This document shows, piece after piece, positions 1 through 10,520 of a stretch of 64,000 nucleotides of DNA. The stretch's first letter is position 1; each line of letters begins with the position of its first letter. The stretch comes from Cyclaneusma minus (taxonomy: Eukaryota; Ascomycota; Leotiomycetes; Marthamycetales; Marthamycetaceae): the NCBI GenBank assembly GCA_037179335.1, contig JAKZHN010000002.1, positions 186,001-250,000 on the forward strand, given 5' to 3'. The notes beneath the pieces are model-generated. The model worked only from the letters and a program-made list of their open reading frames with translations. It did no database searches and was not told where the DNA came from. The translations under genes and the position numbers were made by a program.

Positions 1-2
1 GA

Positions 3-185
3 ATTGGACAGTTGAGGAATGGGGGTGCCCAAAACATGCTGTTTCTTGTTGAGGACACCGTCGTCTCTCCTCGTCGGAAGTCGGAGAAAATTTTGACGGA
101 AGCTGAGGCGGAGCAAATTTGGCAGGAAAGGTTTGCGCAGGTGCAGATGTATGGGGCTGTGTGTGCCAGACAGCAGCAACAGTGA
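3..185 (+). CDS. 3' end of an unrecognised protein-coding gene (partial)
   Basis: A frame is open from the left edge of the window and ends in TGA at 183-185. It encodes about 60 residues, including the stretch NMLFLVEDTVVSPRRK, an acidic/polar helix-like segment and a C-terminal run of four glutamines. No domain can be assigned from so short a piece. The frame has no internal stop while the other two forward frames are closed early, and the region after the stop looks non-coding. It could also be a chance open frame. The rest of the gene lies outside the window. Confidence 0.35.
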   Translation: MGQLRNGGAQNMLFLVEDTVVSPRRKSEKILTEAEAEQIWQERFAQVQMYGAVCARQQQQ

Positions 186-1188
186 GGATGGAATTGGTGG
201 GGATGAGGTTGATGAAGAGGATTTGGATGGAGTGGGTGGAATGAAGATGGAAAGTGGGGTTTGATTTGAAATGGCAGAGATGGAGTTTGGATATGGTTTT
301 GGAAAGAAGAGATGGAGTTTGTCCTGTACGGGATTGAAGGTTGGATATGGTTTTGGAAAAGGATGAAAAATAGATGGAGTTTGTATAGGATTTGGACGTT
401 GGATCTCACGGGATATGGAGTTTGGACCGAGAATGCATTGGGATTGGGATTGAGGCATTGAATGGAGCTCGGGGTGGAGTCTACATCATGGACACTCTGT
501 ACTCTTTTCCTCTCGATGCAAAAATGCTCGGGAGGTTTTTAGCGAGACGGAGTTTTGAGCATTGGGTTTCGGATAGTCGTGGCCATCGGGGTGCCACGCA
601 AGCGTTTTCGAATGCATATACCACAAAGGCACTTGCCAGTTACCAAAAACTTGTGACTCCTGCTTGCATGTGACTGAACTCGTGGAGCGTTTGATGTTAA
701 TGAATTTGAACCTTTCCTAGCTTGAGCACCTCTCGGTACTTGTCGGTTCAGTACTCTCATGCCCGAGTAGTAAAGCTCATGCTATTGCATGACCTTCAGG
801 TGCCTGACGAGCAAATATTGAATGTAAGCAGTATGGGGATTTTCTTGACCGATGGTTAGGATCATCTGAAGTGATGAGAGACACCTAAGTCGACATAATC
901 ACAGCCAAAGGTGTGACACGACTCAGGGTGAGCCAAGCAGATAAGTCACAGCTCATTGCCTGCAGCAACGACGTTCCCCCCTTTCACGCAATTGAGATAG
1001 GAATATGAAGAGATAGTTGACGGGCGGCATTTGGTATATTAAAAATGACTACCAAGCAACCGTTAGAACCACAGGCCGTGAAATTAGTAAGGAGAGTAGT
1101 TGCAATATACAAGTATCAGAAGATCCATTTTCCCTCCACCCAACCATGCACTGGAACGCCGTTCATATCCCGTATCATCATTAAAAGT
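186..1188. other. Intergenic stretch with short GA-rich repeats
   Basis: No convincing gene. Positions about 276-400 contain three imperfect copies of a unit beginning AGATGGAGTTTG, two of which include GGATATGGTTTTGGAAA. An open frame at 392-673 encodes no recognisable domain and has no supporting features, so I do not call it. The rest is unremarkable sequence between the left-edge gene and the 3' end of the questin oxidase-like gene. Confidence 0.5.
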
Positions 1189-2555
1189 TCACATCGGTGG
1201 AAAGCCAGTCCAGCCTTTGAAGTCGTCCGCGAATCTCACAGCGGCAGTCAGGTACCACTCATGCACATCTCCCCATGTCATCGCGCATTCCTTCATGGCT
1301 CTCAGACCTGTTTCACGTTAGAGCGAGTCACCATGCAGCGAATGTGGAATAGGTTCCGTACCTTTGACATAGTGCGGGTCCGTAGCATATTCGCTGTTTA
1401 TAGCCTTGTCTTCGATGTATTTCCAGTTCTTTGAGCCCAGATCAGGGCGTCCTATAATGCTGTCATCGATCTTGGGCCTCAACTGGGCGATGTAGACGCC
1501 CAAGGTGTAGAGCCACCACTGTCGGACTAGGTTCATGTGGAACCGCTTGGGAATATTCGGCAGAATAACTCGCACAGCATGGCTCGTTGTCAGGATATGA
1601 AGGTTGAAGAAGTCATAAGCATGAGTTCCCGGCTTCACCGTCGACATGAGTAGAGAAACAGCAGCTTCTTGGGACTCTCGGAATTGCTTGACTGGGTCTT
1701 CGATGTGCCATGCGTTCCAATACTCCATCATTAGGTCCTCGTGCTTGTCAAACAGTAATTCGAGATTCTGCGCTCCGGGAACTTGCAAAAGTCCGTCGAA
1801 ACGCTTGTCGTTCTCAACTCTGTGTAAGATCTCCGAAGGTGAGGTGGTGGAGAAGGTAGATGGTCTCGTATACGATGGATCCTCAAGGTACTTGTGGTAA
1901 AATGTATACATTGTAGCCGCCATGGCAAGACCTTCGACGGCCACCTCTCGGCTCGAAAACTCGAATCCATAAGCTATATGGATGAGAGGATGGCCAACTA
2001 CAAGCCCGTTAGTAGGCAAGGAACTTAGACATTTCTGGCAATCAACTCACGTCCGCCAATCAGGCAGTTGATCAGGGGCTGCTCTCCGCTCAGCAGATAT
2101 TCTTCCACTAGAGCCTTCCAGTCATACGAGTATTTATACGCCAGCTGGTCCTCGAAGAAATCGACGTATGCACGGTTATATGGCCGGTTTCCCAGGAAGT
2201 CGCGCCAATCCGAATCGATGATCTCGGCTGGGGAGTCTTCCCATGGCACAAGTTCCTTGGACTCACTCTCGTAGAGGAGATTGAGTTGCTGTGGAGAAGC
2301 GCCTAGCAAGTATGCAGAGCACAGAATATGAGGCAGGTGGTTGTGAAACTCGAGGTTGTGGAAGAGAATGGAGTGGTTGACGTGATTGGCTTTCAAGAGA
2401 TGCTTCAAAGTTCTCGCTCGCTTCTCGGGAGACGTTTCGATTACGTGGGCCTCGACGGGTGGTATGTCGACGGCCCGCGCATCTCCAGTGCTGCTGCTGG
2501 TGAAGCAGCGGTAGAGGGCAGGAAACAGCGGGATCCGGAACATAATCATCGACAT
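1189..2555 (-). CDS. Questin oxidase-like protein (DUF4243 family)
   Basis: Three exons on the minus strand: 2555-2051, 1997-1362 and 1307-1189, encoding about 419 aa. Both introns (53 and 54 nt) have GT donors (GTGAGT, GTACGG), CTAAC branch sites and TAG/CAG acceptors. Splicing restores family motifs across both junctions: LINCLIGG/LGHPLIH and DPHYVK/GLRAM, ending in a conserved-looking AAVRFADDF..GWTGF tail. Other recognisable motifs are FHNHLPHILCSAYLLGAS, PWEDSP, DPSYTRPS, FDGLLQVPG, HAVRVILP and RQWWLYTLGVYIAQLRP. In the fungal family, characterised members oxidise anthraquinones (questin) in polyketide pathways; many relatives have unknown substrates. No polyketide synthase or other pathway gene lies nearby, so the substrate here is unknown. 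The start is the first in-frame ATG of a short cluster of methionines; a TATATA lies about 80 nt upstream. Confidence 0.85.
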
Positions 2556-2938
2556 GATGGCGGTGTTTTCGGGAAGATGTGGGGGGAGAACAGGTGGTGG
2601 AAGATCGGGAGCGCCGGGGGAGGAGAAGTCATGTATATAAGAGGTCAGGCTGGAGCATCGTCATCCAGTCCGCATACATGCGTGTAGTACATGTAGGTAC
2701 CCTTCACGATCTGGATCAGGTCATGTAAGCTTCAGGCCGTCTGGTTGCAATTGCGGGGTTGTCTCAAATCCATTGGCCCGGAGAGATTGAAGCTCTCCAG
2801 GTGCACGTTCCACCGACCTCCGAAAGAATTCAGAAGTTCAGTCGCGTCGACCTTCTTCCGTCTCCAACTTTCGATTTTCCTGATCAATACCAATCTCAGC
2901 GATCTGCACCGGCGCTGTGCACCTTTCAAAGTGCCTCC

Positions 2939-4463
2939 ATGTCGACTTCTGGAGCCATGCACATCCACGCCGAACTGCTGGCGCACATCCGACAAGTCTC
3001 TGTCGTTGTTTCTTTGCCGTCGCCCAGTACCCGCGAGACTCGCGCCTCCATATCAGACGACAGGAAGACTCTCTCCATCCTTCATGGCGCCCACGCGACC
3101 ACCTTCCTCTTGCCTGCACAGATTGCCCCGCTTCCCCAGCTTCCACAGTTCCCGCCCGGAGCAAGCGAAATGTCCTGGCGCCTCCCAGCAGCAGATCTCC
3201 CTGCCCGTCCTCTGGCAGAAGATCTACTACAGACGCGATCGGCCCCCTGGTCTGCCAAGGACTTGACTCCATCAGTAGACGTGCTCTGTCGCAAGTGCGC
3301 TGCCGTGCTGATTCCCGCGGGCAAGATCGAGTTGTGGAAAGATCTTCCTAGCGAGAATTGGGCCGAAATGATGGACTTTTGGCATTGCCACAAACCTGTC
3401 GACACCAATCAAGAACCAAAGGTCCATGACCCTGCTTCCGATAGAGGATACGGAGCAAACTCCAAGTTTACCGCTCGAGCGGCAACCGGCTTTGTGGATT
3501 TGACTTCCATGCTGTTGGCCAAAGAAGACTGTCCAGGAGTCACTGTAAGCAGTTTCATCTTTCGTCATTTATTCTGGGCATCAAGAAGGCGCCCTGACCT
3601 AGCTTTTGCTCTATGGTGGTCTTGTCACCGATACAAATACCCTATATCGATTCCATCCTGTCGCCGGTAAGGCGCTGGCCAGAGTGGACTATCCTGGCCA
3701 TTGGCTACGGATTACCACGATGGCTCGGCATGGGCAGGCCTCGATTATGCCCCACGCCATATCTCTCTCGAGCTTCTGAGGGATGTGGGATTAATTCGAG
3801 GAACATGTATCAGATAAATGAAAGTCTTGCTTTCGTGAACATCATCGTCCAATAAATTGCTGATCATGGCAATACTTCTAGCAGTACACAAAATCGGCTC
3901 TTCAGGATACAGCAAGCTCTGTGTCATGCGAAGGCTGCTCTGCCTCCCTTGGGTTCGAGGACCTTCAAGCTGAAGGTGTGAGACTGCTGAAATGGAACAT
4001 GTCTTTGTCATCCCGATCCGTTCCCTCGGCTCCACCAGAGGTCTATCCAGCTTCCATGTTTCTTGGAGCAATGATCCTGTCGAAGATTTCGTCACAAGCG
4101 ACAAGGAAGTTCAATCTCATAAGCTCCTCTCCGACTTCACACTCTTCTTCATTGCCCAAATACCAGCAGCCTATTCTCCGCCTATGGATACTCTCAACTG
4201 GCATCCGTTACAATAGTAACTCGGAGGGCCCTACAAAGCCCAGATTGGCGCTGAAAGTATACTACAGATCAATTTATGACTACAAGCCAGATGACAGGAT
4301 GTCTAATGATATCGAGGATTTGATACTTCCTACCGAGCCTCTACATGAGCTCGAGCGAAGTCTCGCCCGAAGCACGGAAAATCTTCCTCCACGCGCCCGG
4401 CAGTTTGGCGAGTGGCATATCGGCTTCTTGGATCGGTATGAGGATGATCTATGCGTGACCTGA
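2939..4463 (+). CDS. E2-binding protein of the UBE3D family (HECT-like E3 ubiquitin ligase E3D)
   Basis: Proposed exons are 2939-3544 and 3906-4463, giving about 387 aa. The N-terminal part (MHIHAELLAHIRQ) resembles the family start. The signature is strong: CRKC near residue 120, then KDLPSENWAEMMDFWHCHKP, then FVDLTSMLLAKEDCPGV. The second exon carries CEGC..LGFEDLQAEGVRLLKWNMSLS and PILRLWILSTGIRYNS..PRLALKVYYR, all typical of the ubiquitin-conjugating-enzyme E2-binding domain. In animals the relative binds an E2 (UBCH10-type) and acts in the ubiquitin system. The CxxC pairs and WHCH may bind metal (inference). The 361-nt gap between exons is unusually long for this locus and holds three partly open frames, so the middle of the model is uncertain. 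The ATG at 2939 is chosen because conservation begins just after it; the frame is open further upstream. Confidence 0.8.
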
Positions 4464-6446
4464 GGGATTACAGTCTAGGGACAGTACCGCGGACGAGGAA
4501 CCGAGCCCCCTTATCTCCCCAAAACGGTCGAAACAGTCGAGCATCTTGACTGCATATGGCAAACAGGTCTATTACTGTTGTTCCACCTTCCAATCGGCTC
4601 AGATGAGCGGGTGGTATTGGGGTCATTACATTATCGGACTTCATGGTCCCAAAGCCGTATACGGAGACGAGAGGCGTGCGTGGTTACGAATCCGGGCATC
4701 CAGAGTGACACGCCCGAAGACACGTATGCGATTACAAAACGGCCGCGCTACATGTACGGAATCTGAGGGCTTCGGTGAGCGAGACGGCACGAGGCAGATC
4801 ACAGCATCTTGAAGGGATTGTGTTCGAACAAGAAATTGAGTCATTAAATGTCTTGGCGTTGAAAACTACTCGGGCTCATTGATCGATTGCTTTCCTGCGC
4901 ATAAGGGCTGGACTGCTGCAGAAGTATAGGCCGTAGGGCTGTGGAACTGAAACGACGGTACAGCACGGCATTGCCACTCACCTCTCCATAAAAATTCCTA
5001 TGCGGGATATTTCCATTGAAGCGCGACGCAGGCCTGCACGGGCAAGTCGCAACAACTTATGGGGGTCTTCAATGGGAGCACACTTGAGTCACATTACACA
5101 TACTGTACCCCGAACATTGATCGACCGGGATCCGCACTCAGTGGCTCCACCATCTGGGCTTCTGCCACGACTTCGATAAAGTCGACAGGGGTGGCGATTG
5201 GTGTTTGCAGCGTGGCTGAGCTTCGTTTGAGGCTCAAATGGGCGGTGGTGATTGGCCATCATGCGGTTTGGCAGCACAGTCGACAGCGACTTTCCGAATC
5301 GGCATGACCTTCGAGCCGAGCTGATGGGATGGGCCCGCCGCTCTTGCGCTGGGCCTCCTCGGTGGCCGCTGGCTGTGTTGGACGAGGCTGACTGACCGCT
5401 GGACCTGTATTTCATCATGGCAGCAGTGATTGCCCAACATGAGAGGACCATGGTGGGATCGTCAATCGAGAGCAGATGGCAGATCATAGGTGGCACATGC
5501 AGACCAAGGGCAGCAACTGCACGGAATGAATTCGCAGCTGTGGAGCTCTGTTTTTGGCCCCTAAGCACCTACAAACTTCGGATCTGAAGTATTACTTCGT
5601 TGAGAATGCTTTTAAATCGCACTTCTATGATACTTGACATGAACTTACTTCAATCCGTTCAATTGACTTCTATCAACCAAGTTCAATCGAGTTGTCGTGC
5701 CCTGTGACACCTTGCAGTACTAGCGCGATCCCGCGACGCTAGAATGTGGCCCGAGCTCACCTGCCAAGGCTGCTGCCTAGAGTAGCGGCATACGCTGAGC
5801 CTTGCTAACAGACGTCGGAGGGCACAACCAAAACCCTTCCCTTCGCTGTCCCGGTCCCATCCCGTCTTCATATCTTCGCCCGGCCACCGCTCTGAGAGGT
5901 CCGAATTCCCTCTCGCCTCTCCCTCTTCTCATCGTCACCGGACGCGAATCCCACTGCGCGTGCTTCACTTTATAAACCCGCCGAGCTCAAGCTCTTGTGA
6001 ATCTTATACCCGTCTGCTCGAGCCTCTTGTTTGTCAGCTTGTCTCAGCAAAGCTACCCTGGGCGAGCTGGCTTATATATCGAGCTATACTGTATGCCGGA
6101 CTGTCTCTTTCCTCGCTCCCCGTTTCACAAGGTGCTCTTCCAAAGACCTCGTACCTGTACATAACGGCCCATGGCACACACATCTGTGAATCACTCATCC
6201 GACCTTTACATCTCCTTATAATGTGCTGTACCATTCCCTTGGCTTTTCTTAGCGCCTATATGACTCACGCCCTACTCCTGTCTAACTCTTCTGATCTGCA
6301 GCATCCTGGTCCGCATCCACAGCCGTTGACTCCATACCTGGCCACTCAGGATGTCGTTCAGTCACCCTCGCCGGTCTACAAAGACCACGTCTCCCCAAGT
6401 GATTCCTTCGCTCTCAAACTCTGGGCTTCCGCTACTTAAAACCACC
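4464..6446. other. Long intergenic and regulatory region upstream of the SltA-like gene
   Basis: No gene supported. Open frames at 4546-4812 (+) and 5089-5568 (-) have no recognisable motifs. From about 5,880 to 5,945 the plus strand is pyrimidine-rich (CT tracts), as often seen upstream of fungal transcription starts, followed by TTTATAAACC near 5,969 and CTTATATATCG near 6,070. An open frame at 5960-6439 ends 8 nt before the preferred start of the next gene and is more likely leader sequence than a protein. Confidence 0.5.
6281..6301 (+). promoter_or_regulatory. Probable 3' end of a 5'-UTR intron of the SltA-like gene
   Basis: TCTAACTCTTCTGATCTGCAG has a consensus branch site (CTAAC), a pyrimidine-rich tract and a CAG acceptor at the spacing usual for fungal introns. 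It lies 50-146 nt upstream of the two candidate start codons. A matching donor could be GTATGC at 6091, giving a 211-nt leader intron, but other donors are possible. This is inference from splice signals only. Confidence 0.4.
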
Positions 6447-8963
6447 ATGTCCCTCCGAAAAGGAGCCACCTTCCACAGCCCTTCCAGTCCAGACTGGGAG
6501 TCCGATTTTGCTGTTCCGTGCCTGCCTCGACGCTCAGCTACCACCCTTGAGGACGTCATGGAAACACACCGACGCCGTGTTGCCCTCCAGCTAGGTGACA
6601 TTGAAAGAGGGCTGGCTGCTGCCGATTCATCGTCGACTGCCACTCCTTACCGCGACGAAGGCGTCCCGGTCCCCAAGGGCTTTCTCGATCCTACGCTCGA
6701 CAACAAGTCTTCTGGATTCTACAGCTCCACAATGGAGGGCATTATGGCCATACAACGTCCCGGCTTGAACCACGGACCAAATTCCCCGCTTTCATCGCAT
6801 CGACGAAGGGCATCAAACACCCACGGTTCCGACAGTGGACTCGGCTCGTCCATCATGTCTGTTTCCGAGAAGTTTGCTATGGAAAGCCCTGCCACCTCGA
6901 TGACCGAGGAAGAACATGCCAAGCAGTTCATGGCAGCATCCGCAATTACTAGATCCGCCGCAGCCCATGCCTCTTCAATGGGTGGCTTGCCGCGTCTTAG
7001 TGAGCGGGCTATCAATCGCATTCAGGAGCACATCCTGGCACCCCTCCTGGCGACGCCGTCCCTCAAAGACTTCCACCCCCTTGTCCGCGATTGCCCACGC
7101 CGAATCCACCAGAAGGAGATCGTATGCCTTCGTGACTTGGAAAAGACGCTCTTGCTCATGGCACCCGTAAGTGATAAGGATCCCCATGCTGATGTTGTTG
7201 GGAGAGTTACTCACTGTGGTCGTTGTTTGAAGGACCGAGCCAAGACAGCCAAGTTGTACCGGAACTTCTGTCTCACATCGATCTACTGCATCCAAGCAAC
7301 AGTCGAGTTTCTGAACGAGCGCGAACAAACCAGACCCCACGATCGACCCTATACTAACGGTTACTTTGTCGATCTTGTCGACCAGATCAAGCGATACGCT
7401 CAACAGGTCCAGGCTACCAGAGAGAAGGAAGAGGCTGGAGAAGAGCTTGACGAAATGGACGCAGAAAAGTACGTTTCTCCTCCACCATGTATATGCCGCT
7501 TGGTGTGCTGCTATTTCGGGCACCACCTTTCCTCTTCGGGTCATGGTGTCTTCCCGCATGAGTCACTTTCGCCTGAGGCATACACTGCTGCCTACAAGCT
7601 GTATAAGAAGCCCGGGCTAACCAACACTTTACACAGGTCAGACGAGATCAGGCTCTACGGTGGACCGACTCGAAACGGTCGTCCAGCCGAGCTTGTTCGA
7701 GTCAAGAAGAACGGCAAGGCCATCTCTATCGCCACCGGCGAGCCAATTGCCAACTTCGACGACGATACCCAAGGAGGTATGAAGATCAAGCGGTCGCTGA
7801 GCGAAGATGAGGATGATGAATCCGCCGTGCGGTCAATGGCTCGTCGCAAGCGGTCGGCATCCGCTGCAGAGCTCGCCCCCAAGCAATGCAGTGCGCCTGG
7901 CTGCGACAAACAATTCAAACGACCGTGCGATCTCACCAAGCACGAGAAAACCCATACTCGCCCTTGGAAATGTCCCCACACGGATTGCAAATATCACGAG
8001 CAAGGTTGGCCCACCGAGAAAGAACTTGGTCGTCACATCAACGACAAGCACTCGTCGGCACCGAAGTTCTATCCTTGCTTGTATACCCCTTGCGCATACA
8101 AGTCGAAGCGTGAGTCAAACTGCAAGCAGCATATGGAGAAAACCCATGGCTGGGTGTACATTCGATCCAAGAACAATGGCAAGAAGGGTGCTCCCTCCTC
8201 TATTGCCCCGGCGACTCCACAGATCCCATTTATGAACTGTCCGAGCACCACCGATTCCTATGGAATTGCCACGCCCGAAAATAATGACTTTGAAATGCGG
8301 AATGCGTATGACAACTCTCCCGTCAATGACTACAACAATGACAGTGAGCCTCTCGGTCCCACCTTCCGAATGGATTTTTCTCCAGTTGAATCACATCCAA
8401 GCCATCCACAGTGGTCATCTAGCGGCACTTTCCCGGATCTATTCGAAGCCACTAGTGCCTTCTCCGTGAATGACGGGCAAGACATGGCCAACTACGGGCC
8501 CTACCCAGAAGACCTTTTCCCTGGCGACGACCTATACAGTGCCCCGGCACAGCTGCCAACGCCGTCAAACGGCATCTTTCAGCGTGATCAGCCATCCTTT
8601 GCTCATCCCGCCATACCCACCAACGCGGACCCCATACCGCACATATCCCCAGCCGGCCAAGGCAACGCTATGCTCTACACTCCCTCCTCCATGGATCATG
8701 TCGACGATTTCAACGACTACAACAGCTCACATGGCGGTAACGACTTCACACTCTTTCCTTCCATGGCCACGAGTGTTGGCAATCCTTTGGCAAACTCGAA
8801 CACCCTCTTTGGTGAGATTTCCAACTCGATCCCGAGCGATGCCGTCAACTTTGGCCCAAATACGCAGCATCTAGAGGATTTCTACGCTATGAACTCCTCC
8901 ACGGGTCCCATGTGGACCTCAGATGACGAAGCCACGTACGGAAACTACGGGGATCATTCATAA
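6447..8963 (+). CDS. sltA: C2H2 zinc-finger transcription factor of the SltA/ACE1 type
   Basis: Model: exons 6447-7166, 7233-7468 and 7637-8963, about 760 aa. Around residues 400-490 are three C2H2 fingers: CSAPGCDKQFKRPCDLTKHEKTH, then a CPHTDC..H..H finger with GWPTEKEL, then a CLYTPC finger with KRESNCKQHMEKTHGW. Upstream is RLYGGPTRNGRPAELVRVKK. This layout matches Aspergillus SltA (cation homeostasis and alkaline-pH tolerance) and Trichoderma ACE1 (cellulase repressor). The C-terminal half is Ser/Pro/Asn/Asp-rich and probably disordered. The ATG at 6447 has a good ACCACCATG context; an in-frame ATG at 6351 would add 32 residues. Both introns (66 and 168 nt) are multiples of three and contain no stop, so the frame runs through them. 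They are called introns because they have GTAAGT and GTACGT donors, the second has a GCTAAC branch site, and their removal gives continuous family-like sequence (LLMAP/DRAKTAK and DAEK/SDEIRLY). Confidence 0.8.
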   Translation: MSLRKGATFHSPSSPDWESDFAVPCLPRRSATTLEDVMETHRRRVALQLGDIERGLAAADSSSTATPYRDEGVPVPKGFLDPTLDNKSSGFYSSTMEGIMAIQRPGLNHGPNSPLSSHRRRASNTHGSDSGLGSSIMSVSEKFAMESPATSMTEEEHAKQFMAASAITRSAAAHASSMGGLPRLSERAINRIQEHILAPLLATPSLKDFHPLVRDCPRRIHQKEIVCLRDLEKTLLLMAPVSDKDPHADVVGRVTHCGRCLKDRAKTAKLYRNFCLTSIYCIQATVEFLNEREQTRPHDRPYTNGYFVDLVDQIKRYAQQVQATREKEEAGEELDEMDAEKYVSPPPCICRLVCCYFGHHLSSSGHGVFPHESLSPEAYTAAYKLYKKPGLTNTLHRSDEIRLYGGPTRNGRPAELVRVKKNGKAISIATGEPIANFDDDTQGGMKIKRSLSEDEDDESAVRSMARRKRSASAAELAPKQCSAPGCDKQFKRPCDLTKHEKTHTRPWKCPHTDCKYHEQGWPTEKELGRHINDKHSSAPKFYPCLYTPCAYKSKRESNCKQHMEKTHGWVYIRSKNNGKKGAPSSIAPATPQIPFMNCPSTTDSYGIATPENNDFEMRNAYDNSPVNDYNNDSEPLGPTFRMDFSPVESHPSHPQWSSSGTFPDLFEATSAFSVNDGQDMANYGPYPEDLFPGDDLYSAPAQLPTPSNGIFQRDQPSFAHPAIPTNADPIPHISPAGQGNAMLYTPSSMDHVDDFNDYNSSHGGNDFTLFPSMATSVGNPLANSNTLFGEISNSIPSDAVNFGPNTQHLEDFYAMNSSTGPMWTSDDEATYGNYGDHS

Positions 8964-9936
8964 GCCGCGTGCACGATCAGCTCAACTGGTCCAGCAGGCT
9001 TGTCCAAGTGAAAGTTGAACGCCTCCAAGGCATGCAGTGTTGTATTAGAAGAAAAAGTTACCATTTCTTTCGGCGTTGTCTGTACACGCGGCTTGCCACT
9101 TTTCTTGATGAAGGAGGTCGTCTAAGCAGGCGAGAACGGAGGGGGATAGGTAGATTGAGCACAGATTGAATTCGGACATCTCGACGGGGGCCAGGCTGGC
9201 TTATTGTCTCCGGGGATTGTTAATTTGGTTTTCGGGCTCTTATTCAACCTGCTTCTGCTTTCTTGCGTTCCTGTCGAGTCGACACGAGTGGAGGATCTTA
9301 ATGGCATGTTGCACATTCCGATGAAGTCTAGATAACGGGTTTCGGGAGGACAGATCGGACACACTGGGTTGATGATGGATGGGAATTTGATGGCGTCAAC
9401 GAGGATTTGACCTCATAATGTGGTCTCCCGCTTTTCTTTTTGACACAGCTCCATAGGCAGCCACGAATGCAAAAAAAAACTTCACTCTCAACTCGGATAC
9501 CAAAGCACTAGCAGTACAGAAATACAACACCGTGTTTAGTTTTCGTCAGACATTGAACCGCCTTTCCTTTGAGGCTTCTCCTGAAGTGTACTTGGGAACT
9601 CCGTAGATTGCGCCGCTCTCACCCGCTCTTACAGGGTGGGTGAGGAAAGAGGCCAGAGGGCGTAGTTCACGAAGCCTCACCGTCTGCTCAACTCATTCCC
9701 AAATAGCAGTGTCGCCTGTGTTTGGCTCCCCTGCTGCTTGCACTTTTGTCACAAAAATTGGTCAACTATCCGTTATGTCAAAAGTCTGAATTTACTCTGA
9801 CGTTCTATGTCAATCATGCAAGCGCATTACCTTATCGCGTCGACGCGACCCCCTATATCATCCCTTTGTTTCTCTATTATGTTCCCCAGTCCAACAGAGA
9901 AGATTTCGCAACATCAGACGCAAGAACCTGGACAAC
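8964..9936. other. Intergenic region
   Basis: 3' flank of the SltA-like gene and promoter of the next gene. No open frame with recognisable content and no RNA gene seen. A short A9 run lies near 9,471. Confidence 0.5.
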
Positions 9937-10476
9937 ATGCCTCCCAAGAAAATCGCCAAAACATCCAGCGGCAAAGGAGGTCCAACCCGCACCGAATGCA
10001 AAGCTGGCCACCAAGCACCCGGCTCTAAGCCAACCGGCAAAGTTAGCAAAAGTGGTCCAAAAGCTTCCAAGAAACAAGCCGTCTCAAAACCATCTCCGCC
10101 TCCATCTCCGTCCGCAGCTGAGATGGTGATGAGGTTCACGCCAGGCTCCGGGATAAAGTGTGAGGTAAGGCGTGTTTCTACAGATAGATTCTTTCAATTG
10201 TGCTATTCAATACTGACTGGAAGCAGCCTAGTGTAGTTGAAGAAAGCTACCTGCTTTTCGTCGGCTTAACAAACAGCAGCTCTCCCATGATCTCCCGCGT
10301 GCGCAGCGTTCCCTCAGCATTCAGCTTCGCCAAGCTTCACGTCGTCCTACAAGTCGCCTTCGGATGGACAAACTGCCACATGCATACGTTCGAAGTAAGA
10401 CGAAGGCCCGAAGATCCTAACCAAGTAAGTTCCCTCCAAGTAGCTGTAACCGTTGCACCAGAGTTGCCACCAGATT

Positions 10477-10520
<44 letters not shown>

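Noticed and set aside
2838..3568. Several open frames opposite the UBE3D-like gene
   Set aside because: Shadows of the coding exon on the other strand and frames.
5089..5568. 159-codon minus-strand open frame
   Set aside because: Composition and sequence look like chance reading through GC-rich non-coding DNA; no motif.
5960..6439. 159-codon open frame upstream of the SltA-like gene
   Set aside because: No recognisable domain, overlaps a probable leader intron acceptor and ends just before the start codon; treated as leader sequence.
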